A DNA stretch of 64,000 bases from Gemmatimonadales bacterium (GCA_036279355.1 DASUJH010000025.1:1-64000); one strand, 5' to 3'; positions 33,684 to 44,319 are shown, counted from the first letter of the stretch. Made by a program: numbers and translations. The notes: generated by a model not told the origin, from the sequence alone.

Positions 33684-33887
33684 ATGCGATTCGCTTCCCT
33701 GCTCCTCATCCTGCTCGGCGTAATCGGGACCGTGCTGGGCCTCGTCACCTTTGTCGAGCATCTTCGGAGCGCCACCGAGCGGCCGTTCTGGCTCGAGACT
33801 TACGGCGGCCCGGGGCCGATCATGGCGGGCGTCGCGCTGCTGCTGGTTGGACTCTATCTCCGCTCGACGAGCCGCTCGGAACAATAA
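33684..33887 (+). CDS. Small two-span membrane protein
   Basis: 67 residues: span 1 FASLLLILLGVIGTVLGLVTF, an outside loop (VEHLRSATERPFWLETYGGP) and span 2 PIMAGVALLLVGLYL, ending in a polar tail. The size and layout suggest a minor membrane subunit or membrane-stress peptide, with no family named. It has a -10-like box upstream and is followed after 24 bases by another small gene with a good ribosome site. Confidence 0.6.
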   Translation: MRFASLLLILLGVIGTVLGLVTFVEHLRSATERPFWLETYGGPGPIMAGVALLLVGLYLRSTSRSEQ

Positions 33888-33911
33888 GCGCCGCGCGGCC
33901 TGGAGGACTAC

Positions 33912-34241
33912 ATGCCGATACCGCTCAGGCTGGACACTGACGACATCACCATCGCGTTTGACATTATGAGCATGAACGGCTCGCTCCAGCCGGGCGCGAC
34001 CGTCACTACACCCGGCGGCGGGCGGCTCCGGTTCGACGGCCGAGTGCCGGCGGGCCAGGGCGGCGGCTCATCGGGGCGGCTCGATTTCGAGCTGCTCGAC
34101 CTGCCGTCGGACGCCGCGGCACCGGTCGCGGCGTGGCTCTCCGAGCGTCTCAACGGGCGGGTGGCGACCGTGCGCGTGGGCGGCGTCGCCGTGCCCGCCG
34201 AGCCCGACGCCTTGCGCCGCGCGCTCGGCGGGCGCGCGTAG
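33912..34241 (+). CDS. Conserved hypothetical protein
   Basis: 109 residues from ATG 33912 with GGAGG ten bases before it. Predicted as beta-rich with a Gly-rich middle ([20 protein letters not shown]) and a C-terminal helix ([12 protein letters not shown]). No signal peptide, no recognised domain. It lies 30 bases before the MOSC-DinB gene on the same strand and may share its transcript. Confidence 0.5.
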   Translation: MPIPLRLDTDDITIAFDIMSMNGSLQPGATVTTPGGGRLRFDGRVPAGQGGGSSGRLDFELLDLPSDAAAPVAAWLSERLNGRVATVRVGGVAVPAEPDALRRALGGRA

Positions 34242-34270
34242 GCGCGTCGGGTTTCCCGAGCCGCCGATCC

Positions 34271-35284
34271 GTGCCCGGGCGCCTCGAGGCGATCTGGATC
34301 AAGCGGGCGCACTGGGGACCGATGGACCCGGTGTCCGCCGCAACGCTCGTCGCCGGTCAGGGGCTCGTCGGCAACGCTGACCAGGGTCGCCGGCGGCAGG
34401 TGACGATCATCGAGCGCGAAACGTGGGATCGCCTCATGCGCGAGGTGGGCGGCGCGGCACCGCCGTCGGCCCGGCGGGCCAACCTGATGGTGAGCGGCGT
34501 GCCGCTCGTCGAGAGCCGCGGCCGCGTGCTCCGCGTGGGCGGCTGCCGGCTCCGGATCGGCGGCGCCACCATGCCGTGCGAGCGGATGGACGAGGCGGTG
34601 CCGGGCCTGCAGGCGGCGATGCGGCCGGATTGGGGCGGCGGCGCCTTTGCCGAGGTGCTGGACGACGGCGAGATCGCGGTCGGCGCCGCCGTCGCGTGGG
34701 TCGAACCGGAGCGAGCGGAGCCCGACCACCAGGGGGAACACATGCCAGTCGCCGCCCTCGCCCGCCCCGAACCCGGCGAGTACGATCCGTTCTACGAGCA
34801 GTATCTCGTCGAGCTCACCGCCGATGACGTGCTTCCCGTGCTGGCGAGCCAGCTCGAGGAGACGGTCGCACCGTTGGCCGCGCTCTCGGACGCCCAGGCG
34901 AACTTCCGCTACGCGCTGGGCAAGTGGAGCGTGAAGGAAGTCGTTGGGCACCTCGCCGACGCCGATCGCATCTTCACCTATCGTGCCCTCTGCATCGCGC
35001 GCGGGGACAAGACGCCACTGCCCTCGTTCGACGAGGAGGCCTATGTGAACGGCGCCGGGTTCGAGCGGCGCTCGCTCGCCTCGCTGGTGGACGAGCTGCG
35101 CGCGGCGCGGGCCTCTACGCTGGCGCTCTTCCGCTCGCTCGATCCGGAGACGCTGCGGCGCCGCGGCGTGGTGAGCGGCAGGGAGGTCACCGCGCGTGCG
35201 CTCGGCGCGATCATCGCGGGGCACGAGCGGCATCACGCGCGGGTGTTGCGGGAGCGGTATCTCGCGAAGATGCCGGCGCGCTAG
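34271..35284 (+). CDS. MOSC domain-DinB fusion protein
   Basis: 337 residues from GTG 34271. Residues 1-150 are a MOSC domain ([50 protein letters not shown] with the conserved Cys), the sulfur-carrier fold of Moco sulfurases and YiiM. Residues 160-337 are a DinB domain with metal His in [10 protein letters not shown] and [10 protein letters not shown]. There is no stop between them. An internal ATG at 34742 preceded by AGGGGGAA could give a separate DinB protein. In other genomes the domains are usually separate, so this may be a true fusion or two overlapping products. Confidence 0.75.
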   Translation: MPGRLEAIWIKRAHWGPMDPVSAATLVAGQGLVGNADQGRRRQVTIIERETWDRLMREVGGAAPPSARRANLMVSGVPLVESRGRVLRVGGCRLRIGGATMPCERMDEAVPGLQAAMRPDWGGGAFAEVLDDGEIAVGAAVAWVEPERAEPDHQGEHMPVAALARPEPGEYDPFYEQYLVELTADDVLPVLASQLEETVAPLAALSDAQANFRYALGKWSVKEVVGHLADADRIFTYRALCIARGDKTPLPSFDEEAYVNGAGFERRSLASLVDELRAARASTLALFRSLDPETLRRRGVVSGREVTARALGAIIAGHERHHARVLRERYLAKMPAR

Positions 35285-35314
35285 AACGGCCTCCGTGTGG
35301 GGCTGCCAACCTTC

Positions 35315-35343
35315 GCGCTCCGAGCGGCCGCGGTTCGGAGCGC
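35315..35343. terminator. Hairpin after the MOSC-DinB gene
   Basis: GCGCTCCGA and TCGGAGCGC form a perfect 9-bp stem around an 11-base loop, 31 bases after the stop. No T-run follows; it may still help end or protect the transcript. Confidence 0.4.
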
Positions 35344-35349
35344 CGGCGA

Positions 35350-35465
35350 GCCCGCAACGGAGGGGGTGGCGCCGGAGCGGACGTCAGTGAGCGGTAGCCC
35401 CCCTTGGGATCTCGCCGATTGAGCGAACTGCAGTCCGCGCAGGCGCGACCCCCTCCGTTGCGGGC
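35350..35465. repeat. 116-bp element with 24-bp inverted ends
   Basis: Bases 35350-35373 are repeated in inverted form at 35442-35465, with a single mismatch at position 19 of the arm, enclosing 68 bp without a gene. It could be a miniature inverted-repeat element, a REP-like sequence or a bidirectional terminator between the convergent MOSC-DinB and DUF5985 genes. No obvious target-site duplication was found. Confidence 0.65.
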
Positions 35466-35490
35466 GAACGAGCACCGATCGGCGGCCGCC

Positions 35491-35772
35491 CTACCTCTTC
35501 CCCCCGCGATTCTTGTCGAAGATCGCCCAGAGTATGAGCACGAACGCCGCGAGCCGGAGCAGGTAGAGCCCCGTCACCGCCTCGTCCGGCGGATCGTTGA
35601 GCAGCGCGAGCGTGAGCCGCTGCACGCCAAGGGTCCAGAACGCCACGGCGAAGACGGCGAACAGCCGGTCCCGCGTCTCCCGCCAGAAGCGCAGGAAGAA
35701 GAGCCCCGCCACCGTGTAGCCCGCGACGATTGCGCCCGAGATGATCGGCAGCACCGGCGTGTAGGCGCGCAT
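35491..35772 (-). CDS. DUF5985 family membrane protein
   Basis: 93 residues from ATG 35772, which shares one base with the stop of the preceding gene (TGATG). Three hydrophobic segments: LPIISGAIVAGYTVAGLFFL, LFAVFAVAFWTLGVQRLTLA and LYLLRLAAFVLILWAIF. The FFLRFWRETRDRLFAVFAVAFW signature is that of DUF5985. Function unknown, usually encoded beside a second copy and a small regulator as here. Confidence 0.8.
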   Translation of the reverse strand: MRAYTPVLPIISGAIVAGYTVAGLFFLRFWRETRDRLFAVFAVAFWTLGVQRLTLALLNDPPDEAVTGLYLLRLAAFVLILWAIFDKNRGGKR

Positions 35773-36029
35773 CACCGCGTCTCCCAGATGAGGCCGTACA
35801 GCATGACCGCGAGTCCCGCCAGGATCGGCACGCTCCGGAGCAGCGCCAGATCGTAGCTCGGCAGCACCAGCACATCGACCACCAGCATGATGTTGCCGAG
35901 CGCGAATCCGACGAATCCGAGGCCGCTCCAGAACAGGAGTCCCACCCCGCGGGTCCGCCAGCCCCGGAGCAGCAACGCGGCGCACGCGAAGCTCGTGAGG
36001 GCGCAGAGCACGTAGACGAACGGAGCCAT
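35772..36029 (-). CDS. DUF5985 family membrane protein (second copy)
   Basis: 85 residues from ATG 36029, with GGAGGAATA immediately upstream. Spans: FVYVLCALTSFACAALLLRGW, LLFWSGLGFVGFALGNIMLVVDVL and SVPILAGLAVMLYGLIW. The RGWRTRGVGLLFWSGLGF segment is the counterpart of FFLRFWRETRDRLF in the neighbour. The pair may form a hetero-oligomer. It is the middle gene of a three-gene leftward operon headed by a winged-helix regulator. Confidence 0.75.
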   Translation of the reverse strand: MAPFVYVLCALTSFACAALLLRGWRTRGVGLLFWSGLGFVGFALGNIMLVVDVLVLPSYDLALLRSVPILAGLAVMLYGLIWETR

Positions 36030-36030
36030 G

Positions 36031-36432
36031 TTATTCCTCCGCCGGCTTCCGCAGCCGGAAGGCGTCCGAGAACGCACGCACGTTTTCCATGGGGCGTGAA
36101 GCGATGGCCGTGATGACCGCGACCCGGCGCTCGCGATAAGTCTCCGCCAGCCGCCGGACTGTGGCGTCGAGCTCCGGCGTCGCCGGGCCGTAGGAGTAGG
36201 CCCGAGGGTCGGTATGCTCCGTCGACTCCTTCGCCAACCCCTGTTCCCTGAGCAGCGCGAGGCGCCGCGCGGCCGAGGTCGGCTGGCTGTAGAGAGCGCG
36301 CGCCACCGCGTCCGCCGTCCATGCCTCGGATGGCGAGCGGTAGATCAGGAGCAGAACTTCGAGATGTTCGATGGTGTCGACGTGACGCGCGAGGAAGCGG
36401 TCCACGTCTTCCGGAATGCTGCCCGGGCTCAC
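36031..36432 (-). CDS. Winged-helix (MarR-like) transcriptional regulator
   Basis: 133 residues from GTG 36432. The DNA-binding part lies at residues 20-75: IEHLEVLLLIYRSPSEAWTA then DAVARALYSQPTSAARRLAL (recognition helix) and the wing LAKESTEHTDPRAYSYGP. The C-terminal helix (LAETYRERRVAVITAIASRP) should dimerise. It is the first gene of the operon with two DUF5985 membrane proteins, which it may control in response to a membrane or stress signal. A longer frame upstream overlaps the kinase gene and is rejected. Confidence 0.7.
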   Translation of the reverse strand: MSPGSIPEDVDRFLARHVDTIEHLEVLLLIYRSPSEAWTADAVARALYSQPTSAARRLALLREQGLAKESTEHTDPRAYSYGPATPELDATVRRLAETYRERRVAVITAIASRPMENVRAFSDAFRLRKPAEE

Positions 36433-36463
36433 CGGGCGCTCCCCGTGGGTGCGCCGCCCGCCA

Positions 36464-37765
36464 CTACGCCCGGGACCTGCCGAGCGTGAATTGGAACGTC
36501 GCCCCCTGCCCCGGCGTGGCCTCGGCCCAGATCCGGCCGCCGTGCCGGTGGATGATGCGCTGGACCGTGGCGAGCCCGATGCCCGTGCCGGGGAACTCAC
36601 TCGCCAGGTGGAGGCGCTGGAACGGACCGAAGAGCCGATCGGCGTGGGCCATGTCGAAGCCGGTCCCGTTGTCGCGGATGAAGTAGGTGGGCTCGCCGGC
36701 GACCTGGGTCATGCCGAACTCGATGCGCGCCGCCGGCTCCCTGGCGGTGAATTTCCAGGCGTTCTCCAGCAGATTCTCGAGCGCGATCCGGAGCAACTGC
36801 CCGTCGCCTTGGGCCGTGACGCCGGGCCGGATGCGTACCTCCACCTCGCGCGCCGGCTCGGCCTCGTGCAGCCGGTCGACGATGACCCCCACGAGCCCGC
36901 TCAGATCGACCTCGTGCTCGCGCAGCTCGGCCCGGGTCACCCGCGCGAGGTAGAGCACGTCGTCGATGAGCTGCGCCATCTGCTGGCTCGCCTCGCGCAT
37001 CCGGTCGATGCAGCGGCGGCCGCTCTCGTCGAGGTGCGGCCCCTGCGTTTCGAGCAGCATGCGTCCGAAGCCGTCGATGCGCCGGAGCGGCGCGCGGAGG
37101 TCGTGCGAGACGGCGTAGCTGAAGCTCTCCAGCTCCCGGTTCTTGTGCTCCAGCTCGCGCACCAGCGCCGCCTGCTCCGCCGCCATGGCGTGCGCCGCCT
37201 GCTCGCTCGCCTGCAGGAGCTCCGTCTGGCGGCTCAGCTGCGCCGTCTTCTTGGCCAGCTCGACGAACACCGCCACCTTCGACCGCACGAATTCAGGCAC
37301 GATCGGCTTGACGAGATAGTCGACCGCGCCCACCGCGTAGCCGTGCACCGCCTCGGTCTGCGTGCGGTCGGCGGCGGTGAGAAAGATGATCGGCGTGTGG
37401 CGCGATTTGTCCCGCTCGCGGATCAATGTGGCGGTCTCGAAACCGTCCATGTCCGGCATCTTCACGTCGAGCAGGATCACGGCGAACTCGTCGGTGAGCA
37501 GCCGCTTGAGCGCTTCGCGCCCCGACTGCGCCGTGACGAGGTTCTGCCCGAGCGACCCCAGCATCGCCTCGAGCGCCACGAGGTTGGCCGGCTGATCGTC
37601 GACGAGCAGGATGTTGACCGGGGCGGGCGGCCGGGCGGCCGGACGGGCGGCCGGACGGGCGGCCGGTCGGGCGGTCCGGCGGTCGGGCGGTCCGGCGGCC
37701 GGGCGGTCGGGGTCGTCGTCGAGATCGGTCAGAGGGGGCGGCGCATGAGTTTCGGTCTCGGCCAT
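36464..37765 (-). CDS. Receiver-histidine kinase hybrid protein
   Basis: 433 residues from ATG 37765. After a Pro/Ala/Arg-rich N-terminus (residues 10-48, encoded by GC-rich tandem repeats) comes a receiver domain (NILLVDDQPANL, phosphoacceptor in VILLDVKMPDMDGFE, Lys in YLVKPIVPEF). A coiled coil and a HisKA/HATPase core follow (SYAVSHDLRAPLRRIDGFGR, ENLLENAWKF, DNGTGFDMAHADRLFGPF, GTGIGLATVQRIIHRHGG). It is soluble; a receiver-before-kinase order suggests it accepts phosphate from another kinase and passes on a signal. It lies 104 bases downstream of the giant poly-HAMP kinase and is probably on the same transcript. Confidence 0.85.
   Translation of the reverse strand: MAETETHAPPPLTDLDDDPDRPAAGPPDRRTARPAARPAARPAARPPAPVNILLVDDQPANLVALEAMLGSLGQNLVTAQSGREALKRLLTDEFAVILLDVKMPDMDGFETATLIRERDKSRHTPIIFLTAADRTQTEAVHGYAVGAVDYLVKPIVPEFVRSKVAVFVELAKKTAQLSRQTELLQASEQAAHAMAAEQAALVRELEHKNRELESFSYAVSHDLRAPLRRIDGFGRMLLETQGPHLDESGRRCIDRMREASQQMAQLIDDVLYLARVTRAELREHEVDLSGLVGVIVDRLHEAEPAREVEVRIRPGVTAQGDGQLLRIALENLLENAWKFTAREPAARIEFGMTQVAGEPTYFIRDNGTGFDMAHADRLFGPFQRLHLASEFPGTGIGLATVQRIIHRHGGRIWAEATPGQGATFQFTLGRSRA
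37621..37710. repeat. GC-rich tandem repeats inside the kinase gene
   Basis: Repeats of GGCGGCCG/GGCGGTCC units, partly as 12-bp units (ACGGGCGGCCGG), encode the PAARPAARPAARPP linker. They are the complement of the YGWCCGCC octamers found elsewhere. Confidence 0.7.
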
Positions 37766-37770
37766 TTCCG

Positions 37771-37869
37771 GACCGCCTGACCGCCCGATCGGCTGCCCGT
37801 CCACCTGACCGCCTGACCGCCCGCCCGGCTCGTCCATCTGACCGCCCGACCGCCCGACCGCCCGACCGC
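37771..37869. repeat. YGWCCGCC octamer array between two kinase genes
   Basis: Many degenerate and several exact copies of CGACCGCC and TGACCGCC fill the gap between the giant kinase and the receiver-kinase. The last 30 bases are tandem CGACCGCC. Confidence 0.75.
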
Positions 37870-40800
37870 CTACCGGTACAGCCATACCCGAAGCAACGAC
37901 AGTAGCTGTTCCATGTCCACCGGCTTCGCGATGTAATCCGACGCGCCCGCCTCGATGCACTTCTCCCGGTCGCCTTTCATCGCCTTGGCAGTGACCGCGA
38001 TGATCGGCAGGTGGCGGAACCGCTGCAGCTCGCGGATGGCCTGCATCGTCTCGTAGCCGTCCATCTCCGGCATCATCACGTCCATCAGCACCACGTCCAC
38101 CCCGGGCGTCTCCTGCAGCCGCGCGATCCCCTCCCGCCCGCTCTCGGCGTATACCACCTTCATCTCGCTCCGCTCGAGGAAGGTCGTGAGCGCGAAGATG
38201 TTGCGCACGTCATCGTCCACGATGAGCACCGTGCGGCCCGCAAGCGTGGGGTCGGAGCGGTGAAGCTGCTCGAGCATGGCACGGCGCGAGTCGGGCAGCG
38301 TCGCCGTCACCCGGTGGAGGAAAAGCGCGGTTTCGTCGAACAGCCGCTCGGGCGAGCGCGCGTCCTTGATTACCACCGACTCCGCGAGCCGGCGGAGCTC
38401 CGCCTCCTCGTTCCTGGAGAGCTGCTTCCCGGTGTACACGATGGTCGGGAGCTTGCGGAGGCCCACCTCGCTCTTCACCCGGGTCACGAGCTGGAAGCCC
38501 GTCATGTCGGGAAGCCCGAGGTCGAGCACCATGCAGTCGAACGACTGCCGCTGCAGGAGATCGAGCGCCGCTTCGCCGGTGGCCGCCGTGGTGGTCTCCA
38601 CGTCGTCCGAGTGGCCGATCAGCTCCACGATGCTCTCACGCTGCGCCTCGTCATCCTCCACCACGAGCAGGCGCTTTACCGGCCGGTCGAGGAAGTCGTG
38701 CAGCGAGCTGAACGCCTCGGAGAGCGTTTCCCTGGTGGCCGGCTTCACCAGAAAGTCGCGCGCGCCGAGCCGGAGGCCGCGCTGCCAGTTCTCCTCGACC
38801 GAGATGATGTGCACCGGAATGTGCCGGGTGCCGGGGTCGTGCTTGAGCCGGTCGAGGATGGTCCAGCCATCGGCATCGGGGAGCCGGAGGTCGAGCGTCA
38901 CCGCGGTGGGGTGGTACTCGCGCGCGAGTTGCAGCGCCTTGTCCGCCCGTTGCGCCACGAGCCCCTTGAACCCGCGCTCGCGCGCCATGTCGAGCAGGAT
39001 CTGCGCGAAGTTCGGGTCGTCCTCGGCGATGAGCAGGATGCGGTCGCCGGCCTGGATCTCCGAGCGGTCGTCCGCCACCGCACGCTCCACCACCGGCGCC
39101 AGCACCGGGCGCGCCGTGGCGGTCGCGGCGGTGTTGGAGGCGAACTCGGCGCCCGCCTCCGCCACCGCCACGGCGAGGTCGTCCACGCTGGGCGGCTGGG
39201 GCACGGGCTGCGTCGGATAGATGAGCGGCAGGTACAGGGTGAACGTGCTGCCGAGGCCGGGCTGGCTCGCGAGCCGGATCTCACCACCCAGCAGGCGCGT
39301 GATCTGCCGGCTGATGGAGAGGCCCAGGCCGGTGCCGCCGTACTTCCGGCTGGTCGTCCCGTCGCCCTGCTGGAACGCCTCGAAGATGACGCTGTGCTTG
39401 TCCTTCGGGATGCCGACGCCGGTGTCGTGTACCTCGAACGCCACGACGCTGTTGGCCGCGTTGAGCAGCTCCTGCTCCGGGTTCCAGCCCGACGTGGCGA
39501 GGTATGCCCGGAGCGACACGTTTCCGCGCTCGGTGAACTTGAACGCGTTGGACAGGAGGTTCTTGAGCACCTGCTGCAGGCGCCGCGCGTCGGTCTGGAT
39601 CGCGGGTGGCAGGTCGGTCTGCACGTCGACGTTGAAGTCGAGGCTCTTGAGATCCGCCACCTGGCGGAAGGTGCTCTCGACGAATCGCCGGAGCTCGGCG
39701 AACGGCACCGATCCCACATCGATCTGCATCGTGCCCGACTCGATCTTGGAGAGATCGAGGATGTCGTTGATGAGGTCGAGCAGGTCCGACCCCGAGCTGT
39801 GGATCGTCTGCGCGAACCCGACCTGCTTGATGGTGAGGTTGCCGTCGGAGTTCTCGCTCAGCATCTGCGACAGGATGAGCAGGCTGTTGAGCGGCGTCCG
39901 GAGCTCGTGCGACATGTTGGCCATGAACTCGGACTTGTACTTGGAGATGAGGGCGAGCTGCTCGGCCTTCTCCTCCAGCGCCTGCTTGGCCTGCCCCACC
40001 TCCATGTTCTTCTGCTCCACCTCGGTCTTCTGGTCGGAGAGGAGCTGCGCCTTTTCCTCCAGCTCCACGTTCTTGCGGGTGAGCTCGTCCTGCTGCTTCT
40101 TGAGCAGCTCCTCGGACTGCTGCAGCGAGCGGGCCTGCTCCTCGAGCCGGCTGTTCGTTTCGGTGAGCGCCTCCTGCTGCCGCTGCAGGCTCTCGGTGAG
40201 CGCCTGCGACTGCTTGAGCAGGCCCTCCGTCCGCATGTTCGCCTCGATCGTGTTGAGCACGATGCCGATGCTCTCGGCGAGCTGCTCCAGGAACGAGAGG
40301 CGGATTTCGTCGAAGTCGTCCAGCGTGGCGAGCTCCAGCACCGCCTTGATCTCGCCCTCGAAGAGCACCGGCAGAATGACGAGGCCGCGGGGCGGCGCGT
40401 CGCCCAGGCCGGAGCTGATCCGCACGTAGTTGCGCGGCACCTGCTGGATGGTGAGCATCCGCCGCTCCATCGCACACTGGCCCACCAGGCCTTCGCCGAA
40501 GCGGAAGACCCGCGCCACCTTCTTGCGGTCCTGGTAGGCGTAGCTCGCCAGCAGCTTGAGGGTGGGCTCGTCGCCGATGGCGTCCACCACGTAGAACGAG
40601 CCGTGGTGCGCCATGACGAGCGGGGCGAGGTCCGAGAGGATGAGCTGAGAGACGGCGGCGAGGTCGCGCTGGCCCTGCAGCGTGCGGCTGAACTTGGCCA
40701 GGTTGGTCTTGAGCCAGTCCTGCTCGGTGTTCTTCCGCGTGGTGTCGCGGAGGTTGCGGATCATCTCGTTGATGTTGTCCTTGAGCTCGGCCACCTCACC

Positions 40801-43800
40801 CGGCGCCTCGACCGCGATGCTCCGCGTGAGGTCGCCCTTGGTGACCGCCGTCGCCACCTCCGCGATGGCGCGGACCTGCGTGGTGAGGTTGCCCGCGAGC
40901 TGATTCACGTTGCCCGTGAGCTCGCGCCAGGTGCCCGCGGCGCCCGGCACCCGGGCCTGGCCGCCGAGCTTGCCTTCGACGCCCACCTCGCGGGCCACAT
41001 TGGTCACCTGGTCGCCGAAGGTGGCCAGCGTGTCGATCATGTTGTTGATCGTGTCGGCCAGCGTCGCGATCTCGCCCTTGGTTTCCACCACGAGCTTCTG
41101 CTTGAGGTCGCCGTTGGCCACCGCGGTCACGACCTTCGCGATGCCGCGCACCTGGGTCGTGAGGTTCGCGGCCATCGAGTTCACGTTATCGGTGAGGTCC
41201 TTCCAGACGCCGGCGACGCCGGTCACCTGCGCCTGACCGCCCAGTTTGCCTTCGGTGCCCACCTCGCGGGCCACGCGGGTCACTTCCGACGCGAATGAAT
41301 TGAGCTGGTCCACCATCGTGTTGATGGTGTTCTTGAGCTCCAGGATTTCGCCCTGGACGTCCACCGTGATCTTCTTGTTGAGCTCGCCCTTGGCCACGGC
41401 GGTCGTGACGTCGGCGATGTTGCGGACCTGGGCGGTGAGGTTGCCGCCCATGCTGTTCACCGAGTCGGTGAGGTCCTTCCAGACGCCCGCCACGCCGGTC
41501 ACGTGGGCCTGGCCGCCGAGCTTGCCCTCGGAGCCCACCTCGCGCGCCACACGCGTGACTTCCGACGCGAATGAGTTGAGCTGGTCCACCATCGTGTTGA
41601 TGGTGTCCTTGAGCTCGAGAATTTCGCCGCGCACGTCCACGGTGATCTTCTTCGAGAGGTCCCCGTTGGCCACCGCCGTCGTCACCTGGGCGATATTGCG
41701 CACCTGCGCCGTCAGGTTGCCGCCCATCGAGTTCACGTTATCGGTGAGGTCCTTCCAGATGCCACCGACGCCTTTCACCTGCGCCTGGCCGCCGAGCTTG
41801 CCCTCGGTGCCCACCTCGCGCGCGACACGCGTCACCTCGGAGGCAAACGAGTTGAGCTGGTCCACCATCGTATTGATGGTGTCCTTGAGCTCCAGAATCT
41901 CGCCCTTCACGTCCACGGTGATCTTCTTGTTGAGCTCGCCGCGGGCCACCGCGGTCGTCACCTCGGCGATGTTGCGGACCTGACCGGTCAGGTTGTTGGC
42001 CATCAGGTTCACGTTGTCCGTGAGATCCTTCCACACACCGGCGACACCCGGCACCTGGGCCTGGCCGCCCAGTTTGCCGTCCGTGCCCACCTCGCGGGCC
42101 ACACGCGTGACTTCCGACGCAAACGAATTGAGCTGGTCCACCATCGTATTGATGGTGTTCTTGAGCTCGAGGATCTCGCCGCGCACATCGACCGTGATCT
42201 TCTTGTTGAGCTCGCCGCGGGCCACCGCGGTCGTCACTTCGGCGATGTTCCGGACCTGACCGGTGAGGTTGTTGGCCATCAGGTTCACGTTGTCGGTCAG
42301 GTCCTTCCAGGTGCCGGCCACGCCTTTCACCTGCGCCTGTCCGCCGAGCCGGCCCTCGGTGCCCACCTCGCGGGCCACGCGGGTCACCTCCGCGGCGAAC
42401 GAGCTCAATTGATCGACCATCGTGTTGATCGTGTTCTTGAGCTCGAGAATTTCTCCGCGCACGTCGACGGTGATCTTCTTCGACAGGTCGCCCGTGGCGA
42501 CGGCGGTCGTCACTTCGGCGATGTTCCGGACCTGCGCCGTGAGGTTGCCGGCCATCGAGTTCACGTTGTCGGTGAGGTCCTTCCATACCCCCGCGACGCC
42601 GCTCACCTGGGCCTGGCCCCCCAGCTTGCCTTCCGTACCGACCTCGCGCGCCACGCGGGTCACCTCGGACGCGAAGGAGCTCAACTGGTCCACCATGGTG
42701 TTGATGGTGTTCTTGAGCTCCAGGATCTCACCCTTCACGTCCACCGTGATCTTCTTGTCCAGCTCACCGCGGGCCACGGCCGTCGTCACTTCGGCGATGT
42801 TTCTCACCTGCGCCGTGAGGTTGCCGGCCATCGAGTTCACGTTGTCGGTGAGGTCCTTCCAGGTGCCGCCGACCCCCTTCACCTTGGCCTGGCCGCCGAG
42901 CTTGCCCTCGGTGCCCACCTCGCGCGCGACACGCGTCACCTCGGAGGCGAAGGAGTTGAGCTGGTCCACCATCGTGTTGATGGTGTTCTTGAGCTCGAGG
43001 ATCTCGCCGCGGACGTCCACCGTGATTTTCTTGTTGAGGTCGCCGCGGGCCACGGCCGTCGTGACCTCGGCGATGTTGCGCACCTGGCCGGTCAGATTGC
43101 TCGCCATCAGGTTCACGTTGTCGGTGAGGTCCTTCCACACCCCCGCGACGCCGCCCACGCGCGCCTGCCCGCCGAGCTTGCCCTCGGTGCCGACTTCGCG
43201 GGCGACGCGGGTCACCTCTGACGCAAACGAATTGAGCTGGTCCACCATCGTATTGATGGTGTTCTTGAGCTCCAGGATTTCGCCCTTCACGTCCACCGTG
43301 ATCTTCTTCGAGAGGTCTCCGTTCGCCACCGCCGTGGTCACCTGCGCGATGTTGCGGACCTGACCCGTGAGATTGCTGCCCATCAGGTTCACGTTGTCCG
43401 TGAGGTCCTTCCACACGCCGGCCACGCCCTTTACCTGCGCCTGGCCGCCCAGCTTTCCTTCCGTGCCCACCTCGCGCGCTACGCGCGTGACTTCGGACGC
43501 AAACGAGTTGAGCTGGTCGACCATCGTGTTGATGGTGTCCTTGAGCTCGAGGATTTCGCCGCGCACGTCGACTGTGATCTTCTTCGAGAGGTCCCCATTC
43601 GCCACCGCCGTCGTCACCTGGGCGATGTTGCGCACCTGCGCCGTCAGGTTGCCGGCCATGCTGTTGACCGAGTCCGTGAGATCCTTCCACGTGCCGCCGA
43701 CTCCCTTCACCTTGGCCTGCCCGCCAAGCCGCCCTTCGGTGCCGACCTCGCGCGCCACGCGGGTCACCTCCGAGGCAAACGAGCCGAGCTGGTCCACCAT

Positions 43801-44319
43801 GGCGTTCACGGTGCGGCCGATGCGGAGGAACTCGCCCTGCAGCGGGCGCCCCTCGATGTCGAGCGACATCGATTGCGTGAGGTCGCCGCGGGCCACGGCG
43901 CCGATCACGCGGGAGACCTCGTTGGTGGGCTGCACCAGGTCTGCAATCAGCGTGTTCACCGAGTTGAGCGACGCCGCCCACGAGCCGCCCGCCGCGTGCA
44001 GGCTGGCCCGCTGGGTGATCTTGCCCTCCTTGCCCACCGTCTTGCCGACGCGCGCAAGCTCCTGGGCGGTGCTCTCGTTCAGATCGATGATATCGTTGAG
44101 CGTGTCCGCCACTTTGCCCGCGATGCCGGTGAGCGTGCTCGGCATCCGGATGGTGAAATCGCCACGCCGCACTGCCGTGAGCACGGCCAGCAATTGATTC
44201 AGATCGAGCGCATCGGGGGGCGGCGGCAACGTGCGGTCGGAGGCGGCCTTCGACGTGCGGCCATTGGCCCGGCGATCCGCCGCGGCCCGGCCGTTGGTGG
44301 TCGAATGCGAGGTCGGCAT
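37870..44319 (-). CDS. Giant poly-HAMP hybrid histidine kinase (2149 residues)
   Basis: Soluble hybrid kinase without membrane spans. Two divergent HAMP-like modules (residues 40-175) are followed by eleven 92-residue repeats (about 181-1192), each holding NLT-QVRNIA-VTTAVA-GDL and [16 protein letters not shown]. Then come a GAF domain (about 1210-1360), a long coiled coil, the kinase core with H in [20 protein letters not shown] (about 1471), and three receivers with acceptors in [10 protein letters not shown] (about 1809), [10 protein letters not shown] (about 1932) and [11 protein letters not shown] (about 2076). The last lacks nothing needed for phosphotransfer. Relatives include fungal group III kinases. 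The repeats differ at DNA level while keeping protein sequence, so they are under selection. It heads an operon with the receiver-kinase. Confidence 0.92.
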   Translation of the reverse strand: MPTSHSTTNGRAAADRRANGRTSKAASDRTLPPPPDALDLNQLLAVLTAVRRGDFTIRMPSTLTGIAGKVADTLNDIIDLNESTAQELARVGKTVGKEGKITQRASLHAAGGSWAASLNSVNTLIADLVQPTNEVSRVIGAVARGDLTQSMSLDIEGRPLQGEFLRIGRTVNAMVDQLGSFASEVTRVAREVGTEGRLGGQAKVKGVGGTWKDLTDSVNSMAGNLTAQVRNIAQVTTAVANGDLSKKITVDVRGEILELKDTINTMVDQLNSFASEVTRVAREVGTEGKLGGQAQVKGVAGVWKDLTDNVNLMGSNLTGQVRNIAQVTTAVANGDLSKKITVDVKGEILELKNTINTMVDQLNSFASEVTRVAREVGTEGKLGGQARVGGVAGVWKDLTDNVNLMASNLTGQVRNIAEVTTAVARGDLNKKITVDVRGEILELKNTINTMVDQLNSFASEVTRVAREVGTEGKLGGQAKVKGVGGTWKDLTDNVNSMAGNLTAQVRNIAEVTTAVARGELDKKITVDVKGEILELKNTINTMVDQLSSFASEVTRVAREVGTEGKLGGQAQVSGVAGVWKDLTDNVNSMAGNLTAQVRNIAEVTTAVATGDLSKKITVDVRGEILELKNTINTMVDQLSSFAAEVTRVAREVGTEGRLGGQAQVKGVAGTWKDLTDNVNLMANNLTGQVRNIAEVTTAVARGELNKKITVDVRGEILELKNTINTMVDQLNSFASEVTRVAREVGTDGKLGGQAQVPGVAGVWKDLTDNVNLMANNLTGQVRNIAEVTTAVARGELNKKITVDVKGEILELKDTINTMVDQLNSFASEVTRVAREVGTEGKLGGQAQVKGVGGIWKDLTDNVNSMGGNLTAQVRNIAQVTTAVANGDLSKKITVDVRGEILELKDTINTMVDQLNSFASEVTRVAREVGSEGKLGGQAHVTGVAGVWKDLTDSVNSMGGNLTAQVRNIADVTTAVAKGELNKKITVDVQGEILELKNTINTMVDQLNSFASEVTRVAREVGTEGKLGGQAQVTGVAGVWKDLTDNVNSMAANLTTQVRGIAKVVTAVANGDLKQKLVVETKGEIATLADTINNMIDTLATFGDQVTNVAREVGVEGKLGGQARVPGAAGTWRELTGNVNQLAGNLTTQVRAIAEVATAVTKGDLTRSIAVEAPGEVAELKDNINEMIRNLRDTTRKNTEQDWLKTNLAKFSRTLQGQRDLAAVSQLILSDLAPLVMAHHGSFYVVDAIGDEPTLKLLASYAYQDRKKVARVFRFGEGLVGQCAMERRMLTIQQVPRNYVRISSGLGDAPPRGLVILPVLFEGEIKAVLELATLDDFDEIRLSFLEQLAESIGIVLNTIEANMRTEGLLKQSQALTESLQRQQEALTETNSRLEEQARSLQQSEELLKKQQDELTRKNVELEEKAQLLSDQKTEVEQKNMEVGQAKQALEEKAEQLALISKYKSEFMANMSHELRTPLNSLLILSQMLSENSDGNLTIKQVGFAQTIHSSGSDLLDLINDILDLSKIESGTMQIDVGSVPFAELRRFVESTFRQVADLKSLDFNVDVQTDLPPAIQTDARRLQQVLKNLLSNAFKFTERGNVSLRAYLATSGWNPEQELLNAANSVVAFEVHDTGVGIPKDKHSVIFEAFQQGDGTTSRKYGGTGLGLSISRQITRLLGGEIRLASQPGLGSTFTLYLPLIYPTQPVPQPPSVDDLAVAVAEAGAEFASNTAATATARPVLAPVVERAVADDRSEIQAGDRILLIAEDDPNFAQILLDMARERGFKGLVAQRADKALQLAREYHPTAVTLDLRLPDADGWTILDRLKHDPGTRHIPVHIISVEENWQRGLRLGARDFLVKPATRETLSEAFSSLHDFLDRPVKRLLVVEDDEAQRESIVELIGHSDDVETTTAATGEAALDLLQRQSFDCMVLDLGLPDMTGFQLVTRVKSEVGLRKLPTIVYTGKQLSRNEEAELRRLAESVVIKDARSPERLFDETALFLHRVTATLPDSRRAMLEQLHRSDPTLAGRTVLIVDDDVRNIFALTTFLERSEMKVVYAESGREGIARLQETPGVDVVLMDVMMPEMDGYETMQAIRELQRFRHLPIIAVTAKAMKGDREKCIEAGASDYIAKPVDMEQLLSLLRVWLYR
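40744..43779 (-). repeat. Eleven 276-bp tandem repeats encoding HAMP modules
   Basis: The DNA repeats with period 276 bp inside the giant kinase gene. Synonymous differences (for example GAATGAATTG, AAACGAATTG, AAACGAGTTG) distinguish the units, so they are not a recent expansion; unit 11 is the most divergent. Confidence 0.9.

Noticed and set aside
37870-38100. Possible loss of function in the last receiver domain of the giant kinase
   Set aside because: The acceptor ([11 protein letters not shown]), the acidic pair (DDDV) and the Lys (AKP) are all intact.
38011-41298. Very long open frame on the plus strand opposite the giant kinase
   Set aside because: It mirrors the kinase codons and the 276-bp repeats; the translation is low-complexity and matches no family. 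High GC makes such antisense frames common.
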